This document shows positions 26,700 to 36,705 of a stretch of DNA of 64,000 bases, in pieces. This DNA is from UBA11524 sp034104265 (GTDB taxonomy: Bacteria > Bacillota > Clostridia > Christensenellales > Aristaeellaceae): contig JAXEEE010000023.1 of NCBI GenBank assembly GCA_034104265.1, positions 15,310 to 79,309 on the forward strand. The letters run 5' to 3'. Positions within the stretch are counted from its first letter, which is position 1. Every line of letters begins with the position of its first letter. Below the pieces are notes generated by a model, which was given only the letters and a program-made list of their open reading frames with translations, did no database searches and had not been told where the DNA came from. Both the position numbers and the translations under genes were made by a program.

Positions 26700-29420
26700 T
26701 CACGGATCCGCACGCCTGTCAGCCGGCGCATCCCAGGACCATACGCCGGATGGCGCCGTGCATGAATGGACTTCGCCGTTCTCCAGCCTGCTGTAACGAA
26801 TGTGCATGCCCGGCGGCACCTCTGCGCGGACGGTCAGCGCTGCATCGTCCCTGCGCTGCCAGCGGACGGACAGATCGCCGTAGGGCGTGCAGATGCTGCC
26901 TTCAGCAAAGGTCATGCCCTCCGGGGCATAAGGCGCAATGACGACCTCCTGCCACGCAGGCTTCACCTGCCGCATGCCCAGCAGCGAGCAGCTCATCCAT
27001 TCCCGGACATGGCCCATCATGGCGTGGTTGCGCGAACGCACCATGCCGTGCCACAGCTCCTCGTAGTTCCAGTATTCGGGCAGCGTTGTCAGGCCTTCAT
27101 CCACAAAAAAGCGGTAGCTGGGCGGGGTGGGATTCATGACCATCCGCCAGGCAACGTCGTCATACCCGTGCTCCGCCAGGGCTGTAAGCACCTGCTTGAG
27201 CCCCACCTCGCCGGAGGTCAGATGACAGCCATTGCGCTTAACGGCCTCCGCCAGCTGCGCGGCAGCATGTGAAACCTCCGCCTCCGGCACGATGCCCGAG
27301 AACAGCGCGCAGCCGTAGCTGGCCTGGCTGCCTGTGCCGTACACCCCGGTATCCGCCTGGTAGCACGCCGGGTTGCCATGGAATGCAGCCTGCAGATCAG
27401 CAGCCTTTTGTGCATGCGCCAGCGCAGCCTCCGGCTTGTCCAGCAGCCGCGCCGCCTGTTCCATGATCCGGTGCATGCGGTAATAGGCGCAGTTTTCCAC
27501 AAGAATCACCGGCGTATGCTCGCCATACTCGCCCCATTCGCCCATTTGTGCGTAGGCGGCGGCAATCAACCCGTTTTCTTCCTTGCCGGCAAGATAGGCC
27601 AGGTAGCGCTCCATCACCGGCCACGCCTGCTCCAGCACGGACAGGTCGCCATACCACTGGTAGTATTCCCAGGGGGTGAAGATGCACGCGCCGTTCCAGT
27701 TCAGATCCCTGTACAGTCCGCCGATGCGGTAGAATTCCGGGATGATGCCGGGTACAAAGCCGTCATCCTCCGTATCCATGGCGTCGCCGCGGCCCTTGTC
27801 CAGCTGGGCGTCGCCCATGTCATGGAGGATCTTCTTCATCCATGCACGGATGTCATAGCCCGAGGCCAGGGACCGGAACATCAGGTGCGAGGTTTCGATC
27901 CAGCCCAGCTTCTCGATCTGCGGGCAATCCGTGAAGGTGAAGAACATGTTGCTCTCAATGGAGCGTTCCGTCATTTCGCAGATCCGGTTGACCCGCTCAT
28001 CCGACGTGCTGAAGGCGCCGCGCTTGTCGTTGCCTGCCCGCAGACGTTTGACCGCAAAGTTGCTCGTATCGGCCTCCCCCGGAAAGCCGCGCACCTCCAG
28101 GTAGCGGAAGCCATGATAGCAGAACCGGGGCGTATAGCATTCCTGCCCCGTGCCGCGGATGCGGTAGGAATCCCGGATCACGCAGTCGTACCGTTCGCTC
28201 CAGCTCTGGGTACAGGAGCGCTGATCCACGCCGCTTGAGTCCGGGAGCAGGATTTCCGCCGGATCCATGGTGATCCGCCGCCCGCGCACGGACGCGTCCG
28301 TACCGTGGAGCATGAGCACCGGAACCCCCGCGCCGTTGGAACCAAAATCAACCAGGTAATGGCCCTCCCCCAGCCGGGTGACCGCCGCTGCTTCCCGCTC
28401 CTCACAGGTAACGATGGGCGGATACTCCCGGGCGGTCAGCCGCCCCGTTGGCGCGGCCATGCGCCTGGCTGTCTGCCACGCGCTGCGGTCAGCCTCCGGC
28501 GTGTCCCAGCCGTCCGTTTCCAGCGTCGCGTCGTAGTCCTCCCCGCCGTACCAGTTCTGGAAGGTGACAGGACTTGGATGCATGCGCCAGCCTTCATCGG
28601 TGACGAGCAGCGTTTTCCGCGCGCCGTTCCTGTATTCCGCCTCCACCTGCACAAGGGCTTTCTTCCGTCCGCAGATGCCCGGTTTGACATAGCAGCTGTC
28701 ATTTTTCTGATAGCGATGGTGGGGGCTGAGGGTACCGTCGGGCAGCTGCATGACCGGGTTCACCCTGTAGCCCGTATACTGCCCGTTGCCCAGCTGAAGG
28801 CCCAGCACATTGCATCCCTCCCGCAGCAGGGGAAGAATATCACAGGTGACGTAATACACCGTCTGCGTGGCGTCGGATTCCCCCGGATCAAACCAGGTAT
28901 CCGACAGCCGCGTACCGTTCAGCGAGGCAATGAACAGGCCCAGCCCGCTGATGTAAGCCCTGGCGCGGACCATATCCTCCAGGTTGTCTACCGTGAATTC
29001 CCCGGCAAGATAGGGCGAGGCGGCCTGGTCGGCATCCGTGTCATCCCCCTCGCCAATCCAGGCGCCCTCCCAATCCGCCGCATGGCACAGACCAACCTCA
29101 AAGCAGGCCAGTTCGCTCCACTCGGAAGGCCGATCATCCTGATCCCACACCATCACCTTCCAGTACACCCGCTGCCTGGAGCACAGCGGCACACCGGCAT
29201 ACGCAATGCCAAAGCAGCGCTCGGACAGCACCTTGCCGCTGTCCCACAGGTCGCCGTCCTGGGCGGAAAGCCGCGCGCAGGACGACGCTGCAAGGATGCG
29301 GTACGCGCTCTGGGATGCTCCCTGGACGCCGGATGAAAGCTGATAGCTGAGCATCACGGCATCCGCACCGATACCCAGCGGAGAAACCAGACCCTGTGTC
29401 CGCAAATCGATTGCCTTCAT
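26700..29420 (-). CDS. alpha-L-rhamnosidase-like protein (GH78, second type)
   Basis: A 906-residue protein. N-terminal Fn3-like and sandwich domains (HAADWEGAWIGEGDD) lead to the (alpha/alpha)6 barrel with TDCPQIEKLGWIETSHLM near residues 490-510. This is the variant motif of a distinct GH78 group (often DCP-x-REKLGW), unlike DCPTRERHGW of the other rhamnosidase here. No signal peptide. ATG 29420 follows AGAGGTG. It is 23 bp after the YtcP-type permease, last in the operon, so it probably cleaves the rhamnoside that the operon imports. Confidence 0.85.
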   Translation of the reverse strand: MKAIDLRTQGLVSPLGIGADAVMLSYQLSSGVQGASQSAYRILAASSCARLSAQDGDLWDSGKVLSERCFGIAYAGVPLCSRQRVYWKVMVWDQDDRPSEWSELACFEVGLCHAADWEGAWIGEGDDTDADQAASPYLAGEFTVDNLEDMVRARAYISGLGLFIASLNGTRLSDTWFDPGESDATQTVYYVTCDILPLLREGCNVLGLQLGNGQYTGYRVNPVMQLPDGTLSPHHRYQKNDSCYVKPGICGRKKALVQVEAEYRNGARKTLLVTDEGWRMHPSPVTFQNWYGGEDYDATLETDGWDTPEADRSAWQTARRMAAPTGRLTAREYPPIVTCEEREAAAVTRLGEGHYLVDFGSNGAGVPVLMLHGTDASVRGRRITMDPAEILLPDSSGVDQRSCTQSWSERYDCVIRDSYRIRGTGQECYTPRFCYHGFRYLEVRGFPGEADTSNFAVKRLRAGNDKRGAFSTSDERVNRICEMTERSIESNMFFTFTDCPQIEKLGWIETSHLMFRSLASGYDIRAWMKKILHDMGDAQLDKGRGDAMDTEDDGFVPGIIPEFYRIGGLYRDLNWNGACIFTPWEYYQWYGDLSVLEQAWPVMERYLAYLAGKEENGLIAAAYAQMGEWGEYGEHTPVILVENCAYYRMHRIMEQAARLLDKPEAALAHAQKAADLQAAFHGNPACYQADTGVYGTGSQASYGCALFSGIVPEAEVSHAAAQLAEAVKRNGCHLTSGEVGLKQVLTALAEHGYDDVAWRMVMNPTPPSYRFFVDEGLTTLPEYWNYEELWHGMVRSRNHAMMGHVREWMSCSLLGMRQVKPAWQEVVIAPYAPEGMTFAEGSICTPYGDLSVRWQRRDDAALTVRAEVPPGMHIRYSRLENGEVHSCTAPSGVWSWDAPADRRADP

Positions 29421-29443
29421 GGCGACACCTCTGTATGCCAGAT

Positions 29444-30316
29444 TTATCCCTTCACGGAGCCCAGCGTCATGCCCTTGACGACATATTTCTGCGCGAAGGG
29501 GTAGATAATCGGGATGATACCGACGAAGATCTGCGCGCAGCGCACCGTGCGGTCGGAAATCATGGAGAGGGATTTCCAATCGTCCAGGCTGAGCAGGGAC
29601 ATATCCCGCGCGACAACCACCGTCTGCAGGAAGGACGCCAGAGGATAGCTGGAGGGGAAGTTGGAGAAAATCAGGCCGTCAAACCAGCTGTTCCAGTGGG
29701 TGATGAAGGAAAACAGCGCCAGCGTGGCGATGGATGGGGTTGCGCAGGGCACAAACACCTCAAAGCAGGTGCGCCAGTGTCCCGCGCCGTCGATCAGCGC
29801 AGCCTCCTCCAGCTCGTGCGGGATGCCCCGGAAGAAGTTCAGCATCAGTATAACATGATATACGGGAACAGCAATAGGCAAAACCAGCGCCCAGATGGTA
29901 TCCATCAGGTGCAGGTTCTGGATCAGCAGATAGCCGGGAATCAGCCCGCCGGAAAACAGCATGGTGAAAAAGAAAATCCACACATAGACCGTGCGCATCC
30001 TGAAGGCCGTGCTTTCCTTGGACAGGGGGTAGGCCAGCAGAATCGTCAGGATCATGTTGATCGGCACGCCGATCGCCACGCGCAGGGCCGAGCGCTGCAG
30101 GGAAGTCCAGAAGTCGTGCTTGCCGATCACGTACTGATAGGCATACAGGTTGGGCTTCACCGGGAAGATGCTCACCTTGCCCGCCGCCACGGCCGTGCTG
30201 CTGGAAAAGGACATAGCCAGGATGTTGATCAGCGGAAAAAGGCACAGCGCCGCCAGGAGGGCCAGGAGAAGCGTGTTGATGACGATGAACAATTTTCTGC
30301 TTGCTGTAGGTTTCAT
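29444..30316 (-). CDS. carbohydrate ABC transporter permease, YtcP type (importer 3)
   Basis: A 290-residue permease with EAA loop ELEEAALIDGAGHWRTCFEV and the C-terminus YVVKGMTLGSVKG of YtcP-like proteins. ATG 30316 (MKPTASRKLF) has GAGGAGG at nine bases; ATG 30325 would touch it. It is 14 bp downstream of the LplB-type gene. Because the binding-protein gene of this locus carries an amber codon, this permease may have lost its partner. Confidence 0.9.
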   Translation of the reverse strand: MKPTASRKLFIVINTLLLALLAALCLFPLINILAMSFSSSTAVAAGKVSIFPVKPNLYAYQYVIGKHDFWTSLQRSALRVAIGVPINMILTILLAYPLSKESTAFRMRTVYVWIFFFTMLFSGGLIPGYLLIQNLHLMDTIWALVLPIAVPVYHVILMLNFFRGIPHELEEAALIDGAGHWRTCFEVFVPCATPSIATLALFSFITHWNSWFDGLIFSNFPSSYPLASFLQTVVVARDMSLLSLDDWKSLSMISDRTVRCAQIFVGIIPIIYPFAQKYVVKGMTLGSVKG

Positions 30317-30330
30317 GCCGTTCATCCTCC

Positions 30331-31266
30331 TCAGAAAATCCGATAGTCCGCCAGCTTGTAGGCAAGGAAGTACGACACCGAGATGAAGGTGACCGACACC
30401 AGCGACTTGAACAGGCCAACCGCCGTTGCAGGGCCATACTGGGCGTCCAGCAGGCCCAGGCGGTACACGAAGGTGTCGATGATGTCGCCCGTCTGGTATA
30501 CGGCCGTGCTGTACAGGTTGAACACCTGGTCAAAGCCCGCGTTGAGCACGTTGCCCAGGCTCAGCACGGTCATCAGGACAATGATCATGCGCATGCCGGG
30601 CAGCGTCACATGCCAGGCCTGCTGCCAGCGGTTGGCGCCGTCAATCTGCGCCGCCTCATACAGCTGCATGTCAATACCGAGAATGGCCGCCAGGTACACA
30701 ATCGCGCCGTAGCCGAAGTTCTTCCAGATGTCCGTGACAATCATCGTCCCACGGAAATACCGGTTGTCGCCCAGGAAGAAGATGGTTTTCCCCGTAACCG
30801 CCTTCATCAGCTGATTGATGATGCCGTCGCTGGGGGAAAGCATGTCCCGGAAAATACCGCCCAGGATCACCCAGGACATGAAGTAGGGCAGATACACAAT
30901 GGTCTGGATGACCTTCTTGTACCGGGCGGAGCGAACCTCATTGAGCATCAGCGCAAAGACAATGGGGACAATCAGGCCCAGGATAATCTTCCACAGCGCG
31001 ATGACGATGGTGTTGATCATGGCCCGGGAAAAGCCCGGCAGCGAAAAGACATAGCTGATATTCGCCAGGCCCACCCACTTCTGATTGCCGAACATGCCCT
31101 TGCTGGGGATGAACTTCTGGAACGCGATGATCAGGCCGCCCACGGGGACATAGCTGAAGATGATCACCAGGATCAGCCCTGGCAGAATCATCAGGTGCAA
31201 GGGTATTTCACGCCTGAACTTGGCCAACGTAAATCTTGATCCGGGGAGCTTGGCTGCTGCTCGCAT
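30331..31266 (-). CDS. sugar ABC transporter permease, LplB type (importer 3)
   Basis: A 311-residue permease starting MRAAAKLPGSRFTLAKF, with VPVGGLIIAFQKF and LMLNEVRSARYKK family blocks and the EAA loop QLYEAAQIDGANRWQQAWHV. ATG 31266 has AAGGAGG upstream; earlier in-frame codons lie in the intergenic spacer. It follows the interrupted binding-protein gene and precedes the YtcP-type partner. Confidence 0.91.
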   Translation of the reverse strand: MRAAAKLPGSRFTLAKFRREIPLHLMILPGLILVIIFSYVPVGGLIIAFQKFIPSKGMFGNQKWVGLANISYVFSLPGFSRAMINTIVIALWKIILGLIVPIVFALMLNEVRSARYKKVIQTIVYLPYFMSWVILGGIFRDMLSPSDGIINQLMKAVTGKTIFFLGDNRYFRGTMIVTDIWKNFGYGAIVYLAAILGIDMQLYEAAQIDGANRWQQAWHVTLPGMRMIIVLMTVLSLGNVLNAGFDQVFNLYSTAVYQTGDIIDTFVYRLGLLDAQYGPATAVGLFKSLVSVTFISVSYFLAYKLADYRIF

Positions 31267-31360
31267 GCTCCTGTCCTCCTTCTGCGTTTTTGCACAATGG
31301 GCCTCCTGGATGCGCTCCAAGAGGCCCATTCGGGTTCAGGTTTTACCAGTGGCAGGCGGA

Positions 31361-32962
31361 TTACTGCGCCTGATACCATTCGTTGACCTCGTCGGTCATG
31401 GCCTGGCCGCCGGCGGCATACCAGGACGCCACCACCGTGTCGAACTCGTCCAGGGAAGACTGGCCGGTGATGATCTCGATGAAGGCTTCGTCCAGCATGG
31501 TGTCCAGGGTGGTCTTGCGCATGGTCATGGTGTCGGTGGCCACGCCGTAGAACGCATCGTAGACAGGCTGCACGTTCCCGTTGGTCTTGTAGTCGATCAG
31601 CAGCTGCTGGGAGCCGCCCTCACCGAACACGCGGTTCCAGCCCCACAGGGTGTGGTCGCCGTCCTGCGCGGCCATGCTGTACTGGTACATGCTCAGCTGC
31701 TCGCCGTACAGGTCGCCGGGATCGCTGGTCTTCAGGGGCTCCGCGATGGCCAGAGCCGTCTGCTGGTTCTTGTCCGGGCTGTTCAGGGAGACGGGGCTCA
31801 GACGCCACACGCCCTCCAGGCCGCCGCCGGGATTGGCGTACACAGCGTACTCGTTCAGTTCAGGATCAAAAACCTTCTCACAGTACAGGTTCAACAGCTG
31901 AATGAGGGCCTCGGGATGCTCGCAGTTGGCGCTGACCGTATACCAGCTGCTGGTCATCATGTTGACGCCGGGGGCGATGACCGCATCCGCATCCTTCATG
32001 ACGATGCTGTAGGGCCGCCAGTCGGCCTCGGGATGCTCGGTAATCACGTCCTGCAGGGGCCACAGGGAGGTGGCGTGCCAGCCGTAGATGATACCGCACT
32101 TTTCGTTCAGCAGGTCTTCCTCTGCCTTGGTGCCGTCGTTGACAGCGAACTCGGTGTTGATGTAGCCCTCGGCGTACAGCTCGGCCAGGGAGCCCAGGGC
32201 TTCCTTCATCTGAGGCGTGGTGCTGCCGTAGACGATCTTGCCCTCAGCATCCTTCACCCAGTAGCGCGGATAGGCGCCGAAGGCATTGGCATAGCCCTTG
32301 ATGTTCATCAGGGTGCCGTAGAGATCGCTGCACAGGCCCAGGCCGACCGCGCCCTCGCCCACCTTCGCCATGAAGGCGTCCATGAGGCTCTTGAGCTCGT
32401 CGATGGTCGTGGGTGCTTCCAGGCCCAGCTCGTCCAGCCAGTCCTGGCGGATCCACAGCATCTGCGCAGTCTCGATGTCGCAGTCCACATAGGGGATGCC
32501 GTACTGCACGCCGTCGAAGGTGCAGGCCTGCAGGCACTGCTCGCCCGCGGATTCGATCATGCTCTTGAGCAGGTCGGAGGCGTACTCGTCAAAGTAGGGC
32601 TTGATGTCAACCACCAGCTCAGCCTCCACCAGGTTCTTCAGGGTGAGCTTGTTCACGCCGACGATGTCCGGGATCGTGCCGGCGGCCACGGCGGCGTTGA
32701 ACTTCTGGGTCTGCTGCTCGGCATTGGGGGCGATCTACAGGTACTGCACGTCAATGCCCAGGCGCTCCTCAATCAGGCGGCTCCAGCGGTTATCCTCGTA
32801 GGATTCATCCGTGAGGATGGAGAAGATGTCGCTCTCCATGGTCGAGTCCTGGGTCCTGCAGAAGGTCACGGCGTAGGTTCCCTCCGCCAGGGCCGGCATG
32901 CTGATGACGGACATCATCACCATGGCGATGGTCAGGACAAGCGCTGCCAGTTTCTTCATCAT
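31361..32962 (-). pseudogene. solute-binding protein gene interrupted by an in-frame TAG (importer 3)
   Basis: The frame from ATG 32962 encodes a type I signal peptide (MKKLAALVLTIAMVMMS to PALA-EGT) and runs to codon 76, which is TAG (32735-32737), then stays open in the same frame to 31361 with good LplA/YtcQ-type sequence (TIPDIVGVNKLTL onwards). Total about 533 codons, normal for the family. A CAG to TAG change is the simplest cause. TAG and TGA both end other genes here, so recoding is unlikely. Read-through by a suppressor tRNA or a sequencing error cannot be excluded. The promoter and RBS (GAAGGAGGA) are intact. Confidence 0.85.
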
Positions 32963-33043
32963 GGTCTTCCTCCTTCTCAATGGTACGAAATGCAATGGGT
33001 CTGCCGCCTGGTATTCAATTGGGCAAACCCATCTGATGTGCTT

Positions 33044-33072
33044 ATTGTATTGTTGGAGAGGAGGAATAACAA
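33044..33072 (-). promoter_or_regulatory. candidate promoter of importer 3
   Basis: Minus strand TTGTTA (33067-33072), a 17-bp spacer and TACAAT (33044-33049), about 80 bp upstream of the binding-protein start. Confidence 0.45.
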
Positions 33073-33107
33073 TGCGACGAAAATTTGCTTTTTATGACCT
33101 TTTCCCA

Positions 33108-34151
33108 TCAGGGCATTATTCTGCCTTGTCGATATTGCTGCGGCGTCATGTTGTACCGCTGCCTGAAATGCCGGTAAAAGGAGGTTGCGTCATACACGCC
33201 GATCTCCTCCATGATGCGCTCAATGCTGTAGGTGGTGCCCTCCAGCAGGGCGGCTGCGCGCTGCATGCGCAGGTCGTTCAGAATGTAGTGAAAGCTGTGG
33301 CCTGTCTCACGCTTCAGGGCGGCCAGCATGTCCTCCTCACGCATTTTCCATTGCGCTGCCAGCCATGCGGGCGTCACCTCCGCCAGGTGCTGCTTCATAT
33401 CCGCCAGGATGGCGGGAATCTGGTACACGTGTTCATCCAGCCCCTGGAGCTTCACCAGGTCGCCCCTGAGGCGGCGCATCATCTCGCCCAGCAGGATGTT
33501 CACATAGCTTTCCTGAATGACGCTGCTGGGCCGCTTCTGCAGGTGCACCTCGTCGTAGATACGCAGCACAATATTGCTTAGGCGCTCATCCGGCTGCGCT
33601 TTGAAATACAGCACCTCGTTGCAGTATCTGGTCATGGCCATGCGCCAGAAGAAGCTGGACAGCACGCCCTGCTCCATCAGAATGGTGGAGAACGTCTGCA
33701 TGAACCCGGATGCGCGCAGCAGGATGTTCACCGCCAGGCCGCTGTCGTCCGGGGTGAACATGGCCTGCTCGATCCCCGGCGAGACGATGCAGAAGTTGCC
33801 CTCCTCCATGGCGTAGCGATCGCCGTTGATATAGAAAATGGATGTGCCGCACAGGATATACACCATTTTGATAAACTCCGGCTTGTGCAGAAACGGCGGG
33901 CAGTAGCGCGCGTTTTTGAAGCAGTTCACCTGCATGTCCGGGTTGGCGAAAAACTCTTCCTCGGTCAGGACATCCTTGATCGTGCTTGGGGACTTGTCCG
34001 GAAGGGCGCCGGGGAACCGTCCCTTGAAGTCCTGCCAGCTGTATATCGGCTGCTCAAAGGCGTCCGGGCAGGCCTGATAAAGCCTCTGATAGAAAACCTC
34101 CTCGTCGCCCCTGGCCGCCATGGCGGCTTCTATCTCCCTGTAGGTCAGCAT
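33108..34151 (-). CDS. AraC-family transcriptional regulator (importer 3)
   Basis: A 347-residue protein with an N-terminal cupin-like sensing region (CPPFLHKPEFIKMVYILCGT, then FYINGDRYAMEEGNFCIVSP) and a C-terminal double helix-turn-helix (MREEDMLAALKRETGHSFHY to MTPQQYRQ). ATG 34151 has GAGGAAGG upstream. It lies between a frameshifted paralogue and the binding-protein gene on the same strand, so it is probably the surviving regulator of the locus. Confidence 0.9.
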   Translation of the reverse strand: MLTYREIEAAMAARGDEEVFYQRLYQACPDAFEQPIYSWQDFKGRFPGALPDKSPSTIKDVLTEEEFFANPDMQVNCFKNARYCPPFLHKPEFIKMVYILCGTSIFYINGDRYAMEEGNFCIVSPGIEQAMFTPDDSGLAVNILLRASGFMQTFSTILMEQGVLSSFFWRMAMTRYCNEVLYFKAQPDERLSNIVLRIYDEVHLQKRPSSVIQESYVNILLGEMMRRLRGDLVKLQGLDEHVYQIPAILADMKQHLAEVTPAWLAAQWKMREEDMLAALKRETGHSFHYILNDLRMQRAAALLEGTTYSIERIMEEIGVYDATSFYRHFRQRYNMTPQQYRQGRIMP

Positions 34152-34171
34152 ACCCGCACCTTCCTCGTCTG

Positions 34172-35223
34172 TTACAGTATCATCCTGCGGTTTCTGTAAT
34201 GCTTCGGCGTCATCCCGTACATCCGGGAGAAGTTGCGGTAAAACCTGCTCTTGTCGGCATACCCGACGGATTCGGCAATCATGTCGATGCTGAAATCCGT
34301 ATTGTCCAGCATGCTTGCCGCCTGCCGCATGCGCAGTTCGCACATCAGCTCGCTGAAGGTTCGCCCCGTCTCCCGGCGGAGGTAGCGGCTCAGATAGCCC
34401 TCGCTCAGGCCGAAATGGCCGGACAGCTCGGGCAGCGTGCAGGAGAGACGGCTTTTCATGGAATAGAGAAAATGCGGAAGCCGGTAGCTGCCGTGCTTGC
34501 CCGCCTTCTGCAGGATTACCAGGTCGCTCATATGCAGCCGCAGCGTGTTCCCGAAGAAGATCATCAGCAGGCTCTTGCAGATCAGATTGCTCTTGCGGCC
34601 TGGCTGGGTCATTCCCGGTACAATTCCAGCACGGTATCCGTCAGCACAGGCTCTTCCGCGACGCAATAGAGCAGCGCGTTGTTGGCCGTCCGGTTGTAGA
34701 CCATCCGCCACATGTACTCGGACATGCCGTTCTCAAGGGTCATCAGATTCATGAAGGAGGCAGAAAACGCGCTGAGCCGGATCAGCAGGTTGAGCACGAT
34801 ATCCTCATCATGGCAGCTGTAGACCGCCTGCTCCACATTGGGGCCAACCAGCACAAAGGAGCCCTGCCGAAGCTCCGTGACCTGCCCGTTCATCAGAAAG
34901 TAGCCGCTGCCGCGCAGCACATAGACCACCTTGATGAAGGCCAGCCGGTGCAGAAAGGGCGGGCAGTCATTCACATTGACAATGTAGGTGACCTCGTCCT
35001 CCGCATCGGCGAAAAAGCGCTGATCCTGCAATTCCGCTTCCATGATGGTCGGCGGCGCCTCAGGCAGAACACCCGCTTCCTCCGGCATGCCAAAGCGCGC
35101 GCGGAACTCGGCCCAGCCACGGATCGGCTGCGCATAGTATTCCGGATGAGCAAAGTAGTAAGCCCGATAGGGATTCCCGCCGCCCAGCATTGCTTCCTTG
35201 CTGAGCCTGATCAGATCATCCAT
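34172..35223 (-). pseudogene. AraC-family regulator with a frameshift, paralogue of the next gene
   Basis: The first frame (start 35223) ends at TGA 34609-34611 after residue 204 (VLTDTVLELYRE). The other frame continues MTQPGRKSNL and a full helix-turn-helix domain to 34172 (MTPKHYRNRRMIL). Alignment with the neighbour (VLRIYDEV against VLELYREM) shows that one missing base, probably an A in a GAAA run, restores a protein of about 351 residues. Same domain order as the downstream regulator, so a tandem duplication. A weak promoter with TATACT lies at 35266-35271 on the minus strand. Base-calling error is possible. Confidence 0.85.
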
Positions 35224-35481
35224 GGGTGAATCGACCTTTCATCAAGCATGGGCTCCGTCGCCTATAGTATAGCACAGGCAAACAGGAATGGACAGAGCGT
35301 TTCCTCATCACAGGCGCAGGCGTCCGAAGGGCGGCGTCCTGCAGCCGGCGCTTCTCTTGCCATCCCACCCAGCATGGCGCGTTTGATGTGCGCGCATGCA
35401 GGAATCGGGCAATAATATGTCAAATAGTACAAGCAGATTTTTGTCTGTTGTCCGTCTGCATGTTGAAAGGAGCGGTTTCCC

Positions 35482-36675
35482 ATGGAGAAGAAGGTTCGGT
35501 TCGGTCTCATCGGCATCGGCAACCAGGGCTCTGCCTATGCCGGTTTCCTCAGCGGCAAGGCCAAGGGCTTCCCCGGCATGCCCGCGCCGGAATGTCCCCC
35601 TCACTGCGCCCTGGGCGCACTGTGCGATATCGACCCTGCCAAGGAGCAGCTGTGCCGGGAGAAGTTCCCCGAGTATCCCTTCTTCCGGGACTGGAAGGAC
35701 ATGATTGCCTCCGGCGCCTGCGACGCGGTGATCACCACCGTGCCCCATTACCTGCACACGGAGATCGCCGTCTACTGCCTGGAGCACGGCATGAACGTGC
35801 TGGTGGAGAAGCCCGCCGGCGTGTATGCCAAGGCGGTGCGGGAGATGAACGAATGCGCGGCGCGGCATCCCGATGTGGCCTTCGGCATCATGTTCAACCA
35901 GCGCACCAACAAGCTGTACCAGCAGGTAAAGGCCCTGGTGGAGAGCGGCGAGCTGGGCGAGATCCGCCGTTCCAGCTGGATCATCAACAGCTGGTGGCGG
36001 CCGGACAGCTACTACCGCTCCAGCGCCTGGCGCGCCACCTGGGGCGGCGAAGGCGGCGGCGTGCTGGTGAATCAGGCGCCCCATCAGCTGGACCTGTGGC
36101 AGTGGATCTGCGGCGTACCCTCCACGGTGTACGCCAAGTGCCTCTACGGCTGCCACCGCGACATTGCGGTGGAGAATGACGTGACCATCGTGACCACCTA
36201 CCCCAACGGGGCGACAGGCTCCTTCATCACCTGCACCCACGACCCCATCGGCACCGACCGGCTGGAGATCGACCTGAGCGGCGGCAAGATCGTCGTGAAT
36301 GACAGCACCACCGCCACCGTCTACCGCCTGAAGAAGACCGAGGACGAAATGAACGGCTCCATGAGCATGCACGAGGTGGCCATGCTCACCCGGGGCAACG
36401 CTGCCGGCGGGCTGTACGACACCGAGACCATCACCAACACCGACGGCTGGGGTATGCAGCACCTGACGGTGATGGAGAACTTCGCCCGGCACATCCTGGA
36501 GGGCGAGCCCCTGCTGGCCCCCGGCTCCGACGGCATCAACGGCGTGAACCTGGCCAACGCCACGCTGCTGTCCTCCTGGCTGGGCAAGGAAGTGGACAAC
36601 CCCGTGGACGAGGAAAAGTACCTGGCTGAGCTGAACAAACGCATTGCCGCGGAGGGCAAGTTCCCCACCCGGTGA
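35482..36675 (+). CDS. Gfo/Idh/MocA-family oxidoreductase
   Basis: A 397-residue NAD(P)-dependent dehydrogenase. Rossmann motif RFGLIGIGNQGS at the N-terminus, catalytic EKPAGVY near residue 110, and the GGVLVNQAPHQLDLWQW block near 195 with the histidine used by this family. It probably oxidises a sugar or sugar derivative. RBS AAAGGAGCG. It is 30 bp upstream of a TIM-barrel isomerase, the usual pairing in catabolic clusters for inositol-like or unusual sugars; the substrate is unknown. Confidence 0.93.
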   Translation: MEKKVRFGLIGIGNQGSAYAGFLSGKAKGFPGMPAPECPPHCALGALCDIDPAKEQLCREKFPEYPFFRDWKDMIASGACDAVITTVPHYLHTEIAVYCLEHGMNVLVEKPAGVYAKAVREMNECAARHPDVAFGIMFNQRTNKLYQQVKALVESGELGEIRRSSWIINSWWRPDSYYRSSAWRATWGGEGGGVLVNQAPHQLDLWQWICGVPSTVYAKCLYGCHRDIAVENDVTIVTTYPNGATGSFITCTHDPIGTDRLEIDLSGGKIVVNDSTTATVYRLKKTEDEMNGSMSMHEVAMLTRGNAAGGLYDTETITNTDGWGMQHLTVMENFARHILEGEPLLAPGSDGINGVNLANATLLSSWLGKEVDNPVDEEKYLAELNKRIAAEGKFPTR

Positions 36676-36705
36676 ACCATCACACAAGCAAAGGAGAGGA
36701 TTCCC

